Source of the DNA: Planctomycetota bacterium
Lineage (GTDB): Bacteria > Planctomycetota > Planctomycetia > Pirellulales > Lacipirellulaceae
Assembly (NCBI GenBank): GCA_024278035.1
Contig: JAJRUA010000188.1
Span: forward strand, 1 to 16,481
Reading direction: 5' to 3'
DNA length: 16,481 nt
In this document: positions 1 through 7,435 of the stretch, in pieces
How positions within the stretch are numbered: position 1 is the stretch's first letter
Layout: each line of letters begins with the position of its first letter
Translations under genes and position numbers: made by a program
Notes under the pieces: model-generated
Databases searched by the model: none
What the model saw: only the letters and a program-made list of their open reading frames with translations
What the model was told of the DNA's origin: nothing

Positions 1-124
1 CCATTCCCCAAAGATTGGCAGCAGAAGGGGCTAGCCGGGTGGTGCAGGAGGATGGCAATGAATGCCTCCTGCTCTGCGTGAACGCAAAGGAAATAATCCG
101 GCGATAGCCGTCCAAAACCTTACT
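1..124 (+). other. Left edge, no confident gene; possible gene tail
   Basis: Two plus-strand frames are open from the window edge: one stops with TAG at 105-107 (34 codons, ending CVNAKEIIRR) and one stops with TGA at 79-81 (26 codons). Either could be the 3' end of a gene that begins outside the window, and I cannot tell which. An 8-bp inverted repeat (GCAGGAGG at 44-51, CCTCCTGC at 65-72) lies inside the stretch. It has no T run, so it is not a convincing terminator. Confidence 0.2.
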
Positions 125-769
125 TTATCCCACTAACGGAACACACGGAAAATTCCATTTCACGATGAACCAGGACAGCAGCAGATAATCACGATTCTTT
201 GCGCGGATCAACTCGATCAATGGACGCTGGGCGAAGATTGCGTCACCGGTGATCAGTCGCAACATCGGATAAGTGTCGAGCAGTTCTTGCAGATGATGAC
301 GCAGTAAGGTCGGTTCGTTGGTTTTCTCTGCTCCAGTCGACCATTGACCAACGACCACTTGCAAGTCATGCACAAACGCGTTGAGCATATGGAGTGGGCG
401 ACCGTTCTCGTCGAGCCCCTGCTTGGCCGTTTTGCCGTCAACGGCAAGTACTCCTTCGCTGGGCAATTCTGCTAAACAATTCTGCAACCAGACGTCCAAC
501 GCTGCTTGAAACTCGGACACGCTGCATTGGGCCAACGCACGGCTAATCGTGGTAGCACAAGGCGGCTCCTCCCGGTCAAAACCTAGTGGTCCCTTGAGTT
601 GATCCCAATGCACGGTCGCCCAGCGAACAAGGACTTCCATTTCACGAATCCGTGCCAGCATCCCCAGCAACATCAGCACGACAATGCCAGCAAACGGATG
701 TCGCACGCCGCGGCGACAGCGGGGATCTTCGAGTTGAGAAAACGCGTCGAGAAGAGTGGCAGTATGCAC
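125..769 (-). pseudogene. Truncated ISAs1-family transposase
   Basis: DDE transposase of the ISAs1 family, cut short. The N-terminal ISAs1-associated domain occupies roughly residues 1-90 (LLDAFSQLEDPRCRRG is typical). The DDE core begins with AVDGKTAKQG (Asp111) and carries the second acidic position in LITGDAIFAQ (Asp176). The family runs to about 370 residues. Here the similarity ends at KNRDYLLL (about residue 198, base 175), and 16 unrelated residues lead to a stop, so the catalytic Glu and C-terminal third are lost. The start is GTG at 769, chosen because AGGAAGGAG (778-786 on the plus strand) lies 8 nt upstream and the family N-terminus begins here. It should be inactive. Its 5' side directly abuts an ISKra4 remnant. 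Confidence 0.85.
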
Positions 770-778
770 CGTACAGGC

Positions 779-1781
779 TCCTTCCTAGAAAAGAGCCCCC
801 CTGAGGCACACTTCTACGTCCCTGTCCCAGGTAATGTTCACAGAAAATGACTTTGCAGTTCTCCTGGATTTTTCTCCCACAATGGCTGCGGAAGTTTTGA
901 CCGCTTCCTCCTCCACGCCCGCCAGTAACGACTTCATCCGCTTCCGATCCGCGTAGCAAGCAGGCAACTCAGGATACGGGTCGCTCGTGGAAACATCGCT
1001 TTTCATCCTGGAAAACAAGGCGTTTTTCGTTTCTCGCCAATGAGGATTCTGGACACCAAGGCCAGTCCCTTCGGTACGCGTTTGCATCCGCCCACCGTCG
1101 ATACTGACGCATGCCAGGGAAATGGGCGTCTTCGGCTGGGTCCGCTGTCGCGGCAGAGGCTGGCTGAAGTACGCCCTCGTTTTCGTTTCACGCTCACGCA
1201 CCATTTCCGCACCAACTTTCACGGCCGTTTTGTTCAGGCCGCGACCGGTCAAGTCGATGCCTCCGATCTTTTGCAACACGATCGCACCAATCTCATAGGA
1301 AGAAGTGTACGCCGCCGCCAGCACCTTCTTCGCCAACACGGCCGGACTCGACGAGCCGCCGTCAATCCGAAACACAAGACGCTGAGGGAAAAAAATCTCG
1401 ACGGCAAGTCGAGCAGCGGTAGGTCGGTTCGTGAAGTGTGACCTCGCCGTCCGGCGTTTGCAAAGGCAATTCGTGCGGACTTTCTTTCGGCGGATGTTTC
1501 TCGTTGCAGGTGGGACAAGGTTGCTCGTCGGTGAAGTGTTCGGCATGCTGTGCAGCCAGATGAGCATCGATCTTTCGAGCTAGCATGCGTCCGGCTTGAT
1601 GGCCAAACTGTTCGATCTCGGCAAAGGTCGTTTCGCGTGGCGGGCCCTTCTCGCCAAAGCCGCGCCTTGCCATCAGTGCCACCAGCGACGCGAATTGCTT
1701 CCCCTCTTCCGGCGACAGTTCCACATCCAGATCCTTATTTCGAGCGTCCTTGCTCATGGTAGATTCCTTCCTAAAAGAGCC
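779..1781. repeat. Short direct repeats bracketing the ISKra4 remnant
   Basis: TCCTTCCTAGAAAAGAGCC at 779-797 and TCCTTCCTAAAAGAGCC at 1765-1781 are identical apart from a 2-nt gap and have the same orientation. Both include the ribosome-binding site of a minus-strand transposase (ISAs1 and ISKra4 respectively), which accounts for part of the likeness. The rest may mark the recombination junction that joined the two elements. Confidence 0.45.
785..1757 (-). pseudogene. Frameshifted, C-terminally truncated ISKra4-family transposase
   Basis: Two overlapping frames together make the N-terminal half of an ISKra4-type transposase. The first (ATG at 1757, AGGAAGGAA 6 nt upstream) gives a helical N-terminus and a zinc-ribbon-like CPTC...CSTC motif, then runs into RRDFFP. 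At that point a run of seven T (plus-strand A7, 1389-1395) breaks the frame. The sequence continues in the next frame as FFPQRLVFRIDGG, and on through the family motif ACVSIDGGRMQTR (the Asp is the likely first catalytic residue) to PACYADRKRM near base 940. From about 908 downwards I see no clear family sequence, and the frame stops at 785. The family is usually over 400 residues, so the catalytic C-terminus is missing. One T fewer would restore the frame. Inactive remnant, next to the ISAs1 fragment. Confidence 0.8.
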
Positions 1782-1977
1782 ATATTGCCTAAGTTCGCTC
1801 CCAATCTAACTTCCAACGCCAAAATCCACCAAGCCGACTTCGTACCACACCTACAAAACACGAGCCCGTTCCTGCACCCCCTGCCCCCTGCCCTTCTCGA
1901 GTGGCGTTGCCATAAAAACGGCTAAATTGCTACTATTCCACGACGTTTTTTCTCCTCTGCTTCAGGCTTTTTTCGGC

Positions 1978-2898
1978 ATGACCAACCACCCGCGTAACGC
2001 TCTCCAGATCGCACTGATTGGCTGTGCGCTGATCGCGATCGGCGTCTCCGGTTGTGCGTCGCTGCGCAAACAAAAGCTTTCTTCCGAATCGTTAATTGCC
2101 TGTCGTCAGATGTCGCGAGATGGAGTGGCGGCGATGGAAATGGGCCGTTGGGACCAAGCACATGAATTACTAACCGACGCAGTTCGGACAAGCCCGACCG
2201 ATATCGATGCCCGACGTCATTTGGCCGAGGTTCTCTGGCGTCAAGAAAAGCATCGCGATGCGGTGGTTCAGCTAGAAGCAGCCGTACGAATCGATCCCCG
2301 CCATGCGCCAACCGTTGTGCGGTCTGGCGAGATGCTGCTAGGAATCGGCTCCATCGAGCGAGCTCACAGGCGGGCAGAGGAGGCCATTGCACTCGACTCG
2401 TCTCTAGCAGCTGCTTGGGCATTGCGCGGTCGGATTTATCGTCAAAAAGGCGATTCAGAGAGAGCCCTAGCCGATATGCAACAGTCGTTACGCTATTCGC
2501 CACACACGACCAAGGTGTTGCTCGAAGTTGCCGAGATTCAGTTTTCGCTCAATCGGCCCCAGCGGAGCCTGATCGTGCTGCATCATTTGCTTGATGTCTA
2601 CGCGCCAGGAGAAGAGCCGCAAGGTGTGCTTTGGCTAGAAGGCCTCGTTTACGGAGCACTCGAGCGTCCACAGGATGCGGTAGAAAGTCTTTATGCTGCC
2701 AGTCTGCGTGGCCAACCCAAGGCGGAGCTATTCTACCATCTGGCAGCTGCACAAAATTCTGCAGCACAGCCTGCCGCAGCGACCAGCTCGCTACATCAGG
2801 CCTTGGCACTTGACGCCGGCCACCACGCTAGCCAAGTACTTCTAGCCCAATTGCAGGGACCAATATCCCCCGGCCAGGGCAACGTGATACGCCGTTAG
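1978..2898 (+). CDS. TPR-repeat lipoprotein
   Basis: Exported tetratricopeptide-repeat protein of 306 residues, probably anchored to a membrane by lipid. From ATG 1978 the protein opens with MTNHPRNALQ, a hydrophobic stretch and a lipobox VSGC (Cys26). A longer frame from 1927 would put 17 residues before the signal peptide, so I prefer the inner start, although no strong ribosome-binding site precedes either. About six to seven TPR units follow, with the usual A/G/Y/P pattern: GRWDQAHELLTDAVRTSPTD, then HRDAVVQLEAAVRIDP, then DSERALADMQQSLRYSP. TPR arrays are protein-protein scaffolds; the partner is unknown. It stands alone between transposon debris upstream and a hairpin repeat downstream. 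Specific function not recognised. Confidence 0.85.
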   Translation: MTNHPRNALQIALIGCALIAIGVSGCASLRKQKLSSESLIACRQMSRDGVAAMEMGRWDQAHELLTDAVRTSPTDIDARRHLAEVLWRQEKHRDAVVQLEAAVRIDPRHAPTVVRSGEMLLGIGSIERAHRRAEEAIALDSSLAAAWALRGRIYRQKGDSERALADMQQSLRYSPHTTKVLLEVAEIQFSLNRPQRSLIVLHHLLDVYAPGEEPQGVLWLEGLVYGALERPQDAVESLYAASLRGQPKAELFYHLAAAQNSAAQPAAATSSLHQALALDAGHHASQVLLAQLQGPISPGQGNVIRR

Positions 2899-2913
2899 AA
2901 ATACTCTTTCTCA

Positions 2914-2974
2914 CGTAGGACAGGCTTCCAGCCTGTCAATTGAGCTGGCCGACAGGCTGGAAGCCTATCCTACG
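2914..2974. repeat. Nested-hairpin palindromic repeat
   Basis: Two 24-nt arms (2914-2937 and 2951-2974) are inverted copies with one mismatch that is G-U compatible, separated by 13 nt. Each arm is itself a hairpin: GACAGGCT-TCC-AGCCTGTC in the left arm, and the same with one mismatch in the right. The DNA can therefore fold as one long stem or as two small ones. I associate this type of repeat with intergenic regions of planctomycetes (established knowledge, from memory). It starts 15 nt after the TPR lipoprotein stop and could limit transcription or protect the 3' end. No T run follows. Confidence 0.8.
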
Positions 2975-3134
2975 GAAAGTACTCATCTGCTGATCGACGT
3001 GCAACGAGAACACATAACCGCTACAACCCGCTTGCGTTTTTAGATTCTTCCGACCTCAAGGCGTGTCGTGAGCTATGTTTGTAGGAGCTATCCAACAACC
3101 CGCCTCTGATTTCCCACCTGAAAGGAGCATCTTC

Positions 3135-3374
3135 ATGCCATCTACTGCTCTTCCAGAAACTTCTCCGTTTACCGACCGACGTGAATCTGCTGGTACTGGC
3201 TCTCCGGCTGGACGAGAGCGTCGTCAGTTTACCAATAGTCATGATAACCTTTCTCCCGAAGCTGCCGAATTGGCCCGATCGATCGATCAATACAAAATGC
3301 AACATCGTCGGCGTTTTATCAATTTCGAAGAGATGCTTTCCATTTTCAAATCGCTCGGCTATAGCAAGAACTGA
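3135..3374 (+). CDS. Small conserved planctomycete protein (HRRRF motif)
   Basis: 79-residue protein, no signal peptide or membrane segment. The first 40 residues are polar and look disordered (Ser/Thr/Gly/Arg-rich). The C-terminal half is the conserved part: ELARSIDQYKMQHRRRFINF, then EEMLSIFKSLGYSKN, probably two short helices with a strongly basic centre. I recall small planctomycete proteins of unknown function ending in this way. The start at 3135 is set by a strong ribosome-binding site (GAAAGGAG, about 9 nt upstream). An upstream in-frame ATG at 3075 has no such site. The basic helix might bind nucleic acid, but this is only a guess. It is not tightly linked to either neighbour. Confidence 0.75.
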   Translation: MPSTALPETSPFTDRRESAGTGSPAGRERRQFTNSHDNLSPEAAELARSIDQYKMQHRRRFINFEEMLSIFKSLGYSKN

Positions 3375-3628
3375 AAAGCTTACCAAATAGTTTAGCCGCA
3401 GTTCTTTTCAAGAGCCGGAGCTCAAGCTGGCTCGTTGTCTGCAATGACTACTGGGCTAGGATTGCGGCCATTCTTCTAGTGATCGATCTCTCGATTTCAA
3501 TGGCTTGATTCTGCGCAGAAAATCTGTCAGCGAGCAATATTCAGCGAGTGTCAAACGCTCGACAAGCAGCAGCTTGCTGTGTAAATTTGGTGGCCGTGTC
3601 ACCCGATCTCTTCCATTCAGGAATTGTC

Positions 3629-5068
3629 ATGAAGCGAATCGTTTTGCTGTTTTTGATAGGTATCGCCGTATCAACCGAAGTCTGCGTTGCGGCAGCCAAT
3701 CCTTCCAAACAGAACGTCCTTTTTATCGCAGTCGATGATCTTCGAGTCGAGTTGGGCTGCTATGGGGATGCGCTTGTAAAGACTCCTCATATCGACCGAC
3801 TGGCAAGTCGAGGCACGCTATTTCGCCGCGCTTATTGTCAACAATCGCTTTGCAATCCTTCGCGGGCTTCGTTGCTTACAGGACTGCGTCCCGATTCTCT
3901 CAAAGTCTGGGACTTGCCTACCCACTTTCGCGAGAATTTTCCGCAGATCGTGACCTTGCCGCAACTATTCAAAATGAATGGATACTTCGCACAAGGCATC
4001 GGCAAGATTTTTCACAATTATCGACAAGATGAGTACCAGGGAGACCCGCTTTCTTGGAGCGTCCCGGCAGTGTTGCACTACAACACCCACTATAACGATA
4101 CCGCCCAAGTCGAGGGCGACCTGCCGACGAATTTTGCAACGCTAGAAAAGACCAAGTGTCGCGACGTGCCCGACGAAGCCTATTTCGATGGTCGAGTTGC
4201 TAGTCAGGCAATCGAAGCACTCCGCAAGATGGAAGGAAAACCTTTTTTTCTAGCGGTCGGCTTTTGGAAACCTCACCTGCCGTTTAATGCTCCCAAGAAA
4301 TACTGGGATTTGTACGATCGCACTGAGATCAAGCTCCCCAAACATCGAAATCCGCCGAAAAACTGTCCTTCGTATGCACTGACAAATTATAAAATGCAAG
4401 CAGGCAAGCCGCTTTCTGATGCTCAAGTGTTGGAGGCCCGGCACGGGCATTACGCAGCGATTAGCTATCTCGATGCTCAGTTAGGCAAGGTAATCGACGA
4501 GTTGGATCGTCAAGGTTTACGCAAGAATACGGTCGTGATTTTTTGGTCTGACCATGGCTTGCATGTGGGCGAGCGTGGCCTGTGGAGCAAGCGAACCAAT
4601 TTTGAACTCGATACATGTGTGCCGTTGATCATTGATTCCCCTGCGCATCATCCCGAACAAGTCGTCAACGGCTTGGTCGAACTGGTGGACATCTATCCGA
4701 CGCTAATTGACTTGTGTAATTTAACGGCACCTCACAAGCTGGAAGGTAATAGTCTGCGTCCCATGCTGGAAGACCCGCAGACCAAAGTAAAAGAGGTGGC
4801 ACTTTCTCAGACTCCGCGACCCAGCAATTCAAAAAGTGTCAGATACTCTGAAAAACCGCCTCAAGTGATGGGCTATTCGATCCGAACCGACCGATTTCGC
4901 TACACCGAGTGGCAAGACTTTTCCACAGGCGAAGTCCAAGCGAAAGAACTCTATGACCATGAGGCTGACCCACAGGAATCGAACAATATTGTCGCGGATT
5001 CCAGTTACTCAACCGAGTTACCCCGGCTCTCGAAGCTGCTGAAAAAAACAATTCGACGAAAGGAATAA
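3629..5068 (+). CDS. Secreted sulfatase, iduronate-2-sulfatase type
   Basis: Type I (formylglycine) sulfatase of 479 residues that removes sulfate esters from a polysaccharide, most like the iduronate-2-sulfatase group. Seen: signal peptide [20 protein letters not shown] with likely cleavage after AAA; metal ligands in AVDD (Asp36, Asp37); the modification site [11 protein letters not shown], with Cys75 to become formylglycine and Arg79; GIGKIFHN (Lys126, His129); KPHLPF (Lys214, His216); [16 protein letters not shown] (Asp308, His309, Lys321). The GKIFH and SDHGLHVGE forms are those of the iduronate sulfatase subgroup. All key residues are present, so it should be active after maturation by a sulfatase-modifying enzyme not seen here. 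The start at 3629 is chosen because the signal peptide begins there; the longer frame from 3548 would bury it. The sulfated substrate (algal glycan is likely) cannot be read from sequence. Confidence 0.92.
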   Translation: MKRIVLLFLIGIAVSTEVCVAAANPSKQNVLFIAVDDLRVELGCYGDALVKTPHIDRLASRGTLFRRAYCQQSLCNPSRASLLTGLRPDSLKVWDLPTHFRENFPQIVTLPQLFKMNGYFAQGIGKIFHNYRQDEYQGDPLSWSVPAVLHYNTHYNDTAQVEGDLPTNFATLEKTKCRDVPDEAYFDGRVASQAIEALRKMEGKPFFLAVGFWKPHLPFNAPKKYWDLYDRTEIKLPKHRNPPKNCPSYALTNYKMQAGKPLSDAQVLEARHGHYAAISYLDAQLGKVIDELDRQGLRKNTVVIFWSDHGLHVGERGLWSKRTNFELDTCVPLIIDSPAHHPEQVVNGLVELVDIYPTLIDLCNLTAPHKLEGNSLRPMLEDPQTKVKEVALSQTPRPSNSKSVRYSEKPPQVMGYSIRTDRFRYTEWQDFSTGEVQAKELYDHEADPQESNNIVADSSYSTELPRLSKLLKKTIRRKE

Positions 5069-5110
5069 ACTTCTTCAGTTCTGTCGAACTAGTTGCCGTA
5101 TCAAGGAAAG

Positions 5111-6076
5111 TTACGAAGCACGTAACAATCCCATGCGGAGCTCACGACCTGTGACAAAGCCGATCGTTTTCCCTTGGTCGTTGACGACATGCCCCAAGGC
5201 GTCTTCCGTTTGATTGAGCATTCGCAGAGCAGACAAGCACGATTGATGATCACGAAGTTCAATCATCGGCTGCGGATCGGGTAGCGTGGGTGAGTCGTCC
5301 AAGTAGAGATCCACAGTCCGCACAAATCCGACCAATCGACGTCCTTTGCGAGTCTCTTCGATCGGCAACAACGTGCGACCATGCCGTTGGGCAATACGCA
5401 GCACGTCGCTTTTGCTCATCGTGGTCGTGACGCGTACTACATGGCTAGCCTGGGCAGTAAAATTGCGTATCGGTAGCCCTGCCACAGACAACATTGCTTG
5501 GGCCAAAGATTGCTGAGCGGGCCGGAGAATCCCTTCTTCATGGCCTTCGGTCAAGAGCTCGGCCAACTCGCGACGTGCCAAGGTGAGTCGCAGTTCCTGA
5601 GGCGACGTATTGGTGAGCAACTGAAGCATTCGACTGAATGCCCATAAGATCACCGTAATCGGAGCGAACAGACAAGTACAAACCAACAACGGCGGAGCGC
5701 ATCGTTTGAGCAGTCGATTGGGGGCATCGAAAAACAGACTCTTTGGCAGCAATTCGCCCAATACAAACACGATCGGAGCGACGACGATTGGCCCAAGCAC
5801 ATTGACCAGGGTTCCTCCATTGGGAAACAAATGCTGTGACGCCATCACGATTCCAAGCGAAGTCACGTAGTTGGCCGAATTATTTCCAATCAGTGTCGTT
5901 GCAATAAAAAGCGTGGGCTGATTGGCCAGCCAAAGCAGGGCTCGCGAAGTCCAGTTCCCAGTTAGTGCTTCGGTCGCAAGTCGGATTCGAGTGACTCGGT
6001 AAAAACCGGTTTCTGAACCGCTAAACAAAGCACTCAGAAGTAGGCCAACCACAAAGAGAACGATGATTAAAATCAT
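5111..6076 (-). CDS. DUF21/CBS-pair membrane protein (CNNM/CorC-like), short form
   Basis: 321-residue inner-membrane protein with the DUF21 (CNNM) transmembrane domain at about residues 1-150: SALFSGSETGFYRVTRIRL at the first helix, TLIGNN, and GELLPKSL near 107-114. A degenerate CBS pair follows (about 190-318), ending GHVVNDQGKTIGFVTGRELR. The family includes CNNM/CorC proteins linked to magnesium or other divalent-cation homeostasis. This copy lacks the C-terminal CorC_HlyC domain carried by its neighbour. The ATG overlaps the TGA of the upstream gene (ATGA, 6073-6076), indicating translational coupling, so the two probably form a heteromeric unit (inference). Its 3' end converges on the sulfatase gene 42 bp away. 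Confidence 0.85.
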   Translation of the reverse strand: MILIIVLFVVGLLLSALFSGSETGFYRVTRIRLATEALTGNWTSRALLWLANQPTLFIATTLIGNNSANYVTSLGIVMASQHLFPNGGTLVNVLGPIVVAPIVFVLGELLPKSLFFDAPNRLLKRCAPPLLVCTCLFAPITVILWAFSRMLQLLTNTSPQELRLTLARRELAELLTEGHEEGILRPAQQSLAQAMLSVAGLPIRNFTAQASHVVRVTTTMSKSDVLRIAQRHGRTLLPIEETRKGRRLVGFVRTVDLYLDDSPTLPDPQPMIELRDHQSCLSALRMLNQTEDALGHVVNDQGKTIGFVTGRELRMGLLRAS

Positions 6077-7338
6077 ATTTCCCCCTCTTTCGGATTGAAC
6101 ACCTGCATTTCGACGGTCAGCTGTCCCAGCTGGTCAGCTTCGATCACCAAGAACCGAAACACATGCCACTCGATCGTGTCGCCATCCTCAGGAAATCTCC
6201 CCAGGACCTCTTGGACGATGCCCGCGACCGTGGTGCTCTTGCACTTGGGCAAAGTCATGCCGAAGGTCCGTCCTAAACGGCGCAAGCTGGTCATGCCGGT
6301 CACATGCCATAGATTGTCTTCCAGGCGGCGAATGGGAGCGGTCTCTAGTAGACGAGAACTGCGGCTTGCTTCATCTTCGAAAACCGTTTGCAGAAGATCC
6401 TCGAGTGTGACGATTCCTATGGTTTCGCCAAGTTCGTTGATAATCGCTGCGACTTCACACTCGTGAGACCGTAACTCGTCGAAGACGACGGCCACCGACG
6501 AGCACCAAGGCACATAGACGACCGGCTGGGCAAAGCTCTCCAAATGTTGCCTGGGGATTGTCGGCATATGCTTAAGCGCAATCGCGGCAGTGATCTCGTC
6601 GCTCTCGAGTTCGGTGACCAGCAGATAGCCGCTGCGCGTAAGTTGTCCGCCCAAATCAGCTAGGCTCACAGGGGGACGAAATGATTGATATTGCGTTCGA
6701 GGACGCATGAGTTCTTCTGCACGCAAGTCAGACAGGAGTACGATATTCTGAAGCGCTGTTCGCTCTTGAGACGCCAGCTCTTCATCCGAAGTCGAAACCG
6801 TAATCGCTTTTTCTAGGTCAGATATTTCAAGATAGGGCTCGACCCGAAAGCCGGGAAAAAGAAGCCGCCGCAACACGCGATTAACTGCGGTGAAAGCTGG
6901 AGCCATCGGGTCGAACACGCGAACCGAGGCCGCCAGCGGGAGACTGATTAAACCGCTGATCAGTCGTGAGTGCGCAACACCTACTGTTTTCGGAATCATT
7001 TCACTAAAAACAATGATTGCCAGTAAAGCGAAGATTGCCACGATGCCTGCTTCGGTGTGTCTCTGTTGTTTTTCGAGCTGGATGCCGATTGTCGAAGCCA
7101 GCGCAAAATACAGGATATTGATCATGAGATTCCAAAACAGAATCGCGGTAAGCAATCGATTTGGCTGGTCAAGCAATCCTATCGCGACACGCTGGCCCGA
7201 ATTGCCATTCTTCAGATCTCGCCGGTCGTCCGATTTCAGCGAAAAAAGTGCTGCTTCGCTACAAGAAAAGAACCCCGATCCGATGGCCAGCAGAGCCATC
7301 GCGAATAGCAGTGGAGCAAATTGTTGCAGCACGATCAC
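6073..7338 (-). CDS. DUF21/CBS/CorC_HlyC membrane protein (CNNM/CorC-like), long form
   Basis: 421-residue membrane protein with the full CNNM/CorC layout. The DUF21 domain spans about residues 1-170 (FFSCSEAALFSL at 23-34, FSEMIPKT at 111-118). The CBS pair spans about 200-320 (AEELMRPRTQY at its entry; INELGETIGIVTLEDLLQTV at its end). The CorC_HlyC domain spans about 335-415 (TVAGIVQEVLGRFPEDGDTI). Related proteins act in divalent-cation (Mg2+, Co2+) efflux or resistance; older annotations call them hemolysins, which is not supported. The start appears to be GTG at 7338; I see no good ribosome-binding site, and Met14 is an alternative. It lies 97 bp downstream of the ABC permease gene on the same strand and overlaps the shorter paralogue by 4 bp, so the three may form one operon. 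Confidence 0.88.
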   Translation of the reverse strand: MIVLQQFAPLLFAMALLAIGSGFFSCSEAALFSLKSDDRRDLKNGNSGQRVAIGLLDQPNRLLTAILFWNLMINILYFALASTIGIQLEKQQRHTEAGIVAIFALLAIIVFSEMIPKTVGVAHSRLISGLISLPLAASVRVFDPMAPAFTAVNRVLRRLLFPGFRVEPYLEISDLEKAITVSTSDEELASQERTALQNIVLLSDLRAEELMRPRTQYQSFRPPVSLADLGGQLTRSGYLLVTELESDEITAAIALKHMPTIPRQHLESFAQPVVYVPWCSSVAVVFDELRSHECEVAAIINELGETIGIVTLEDLLQTVFEDEASRSSRLLETAPIRRLEDNLWHVTGMTSLRRLGRTFGMTLPKCKSTTVAGIVQEVLGRFPEDGDTIEWHVFRFLVIEADQLGQLTVEMQVFNPKEGEI

Positions 7339-7435
7339 AAAGGAGCCTATCGGTAAGAATCAATGCAGTTGAGAGGGCCTGAGGTTGAGGGGAAAGTTGG
7401 GGGCCCCTGAATTCTAGCCCCGAAATACACATTCT

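Noticed and set aside
1922..2503. Minus-strand 193-codon frame opposite the TPR lipoprotein
   Set aside because: Arg/Ser-rich shadow of a clear TPR gene; no domain of its own.
3548..3628. Longer start for the sulfatase
   Set aside because: It would place 27 residues before an evident signal peptide. The ATG at 3629 fits export.
6073..7338. Hemolysin annotation for the CNNM-like proteins
   Set aside because: The family's hemolysin name is historical. The domains visible are DUF21, CBS and CorC_HlyC, which point to ion homeostasis.
7400..7430. GC-rich inverted repeat between the permease and CNNM genes as a terminator
   Set aside because: Only a 5-bp stem (GGGGC/GCCCC) and no T run on the minus strand, so it does not argue against a shared operon.
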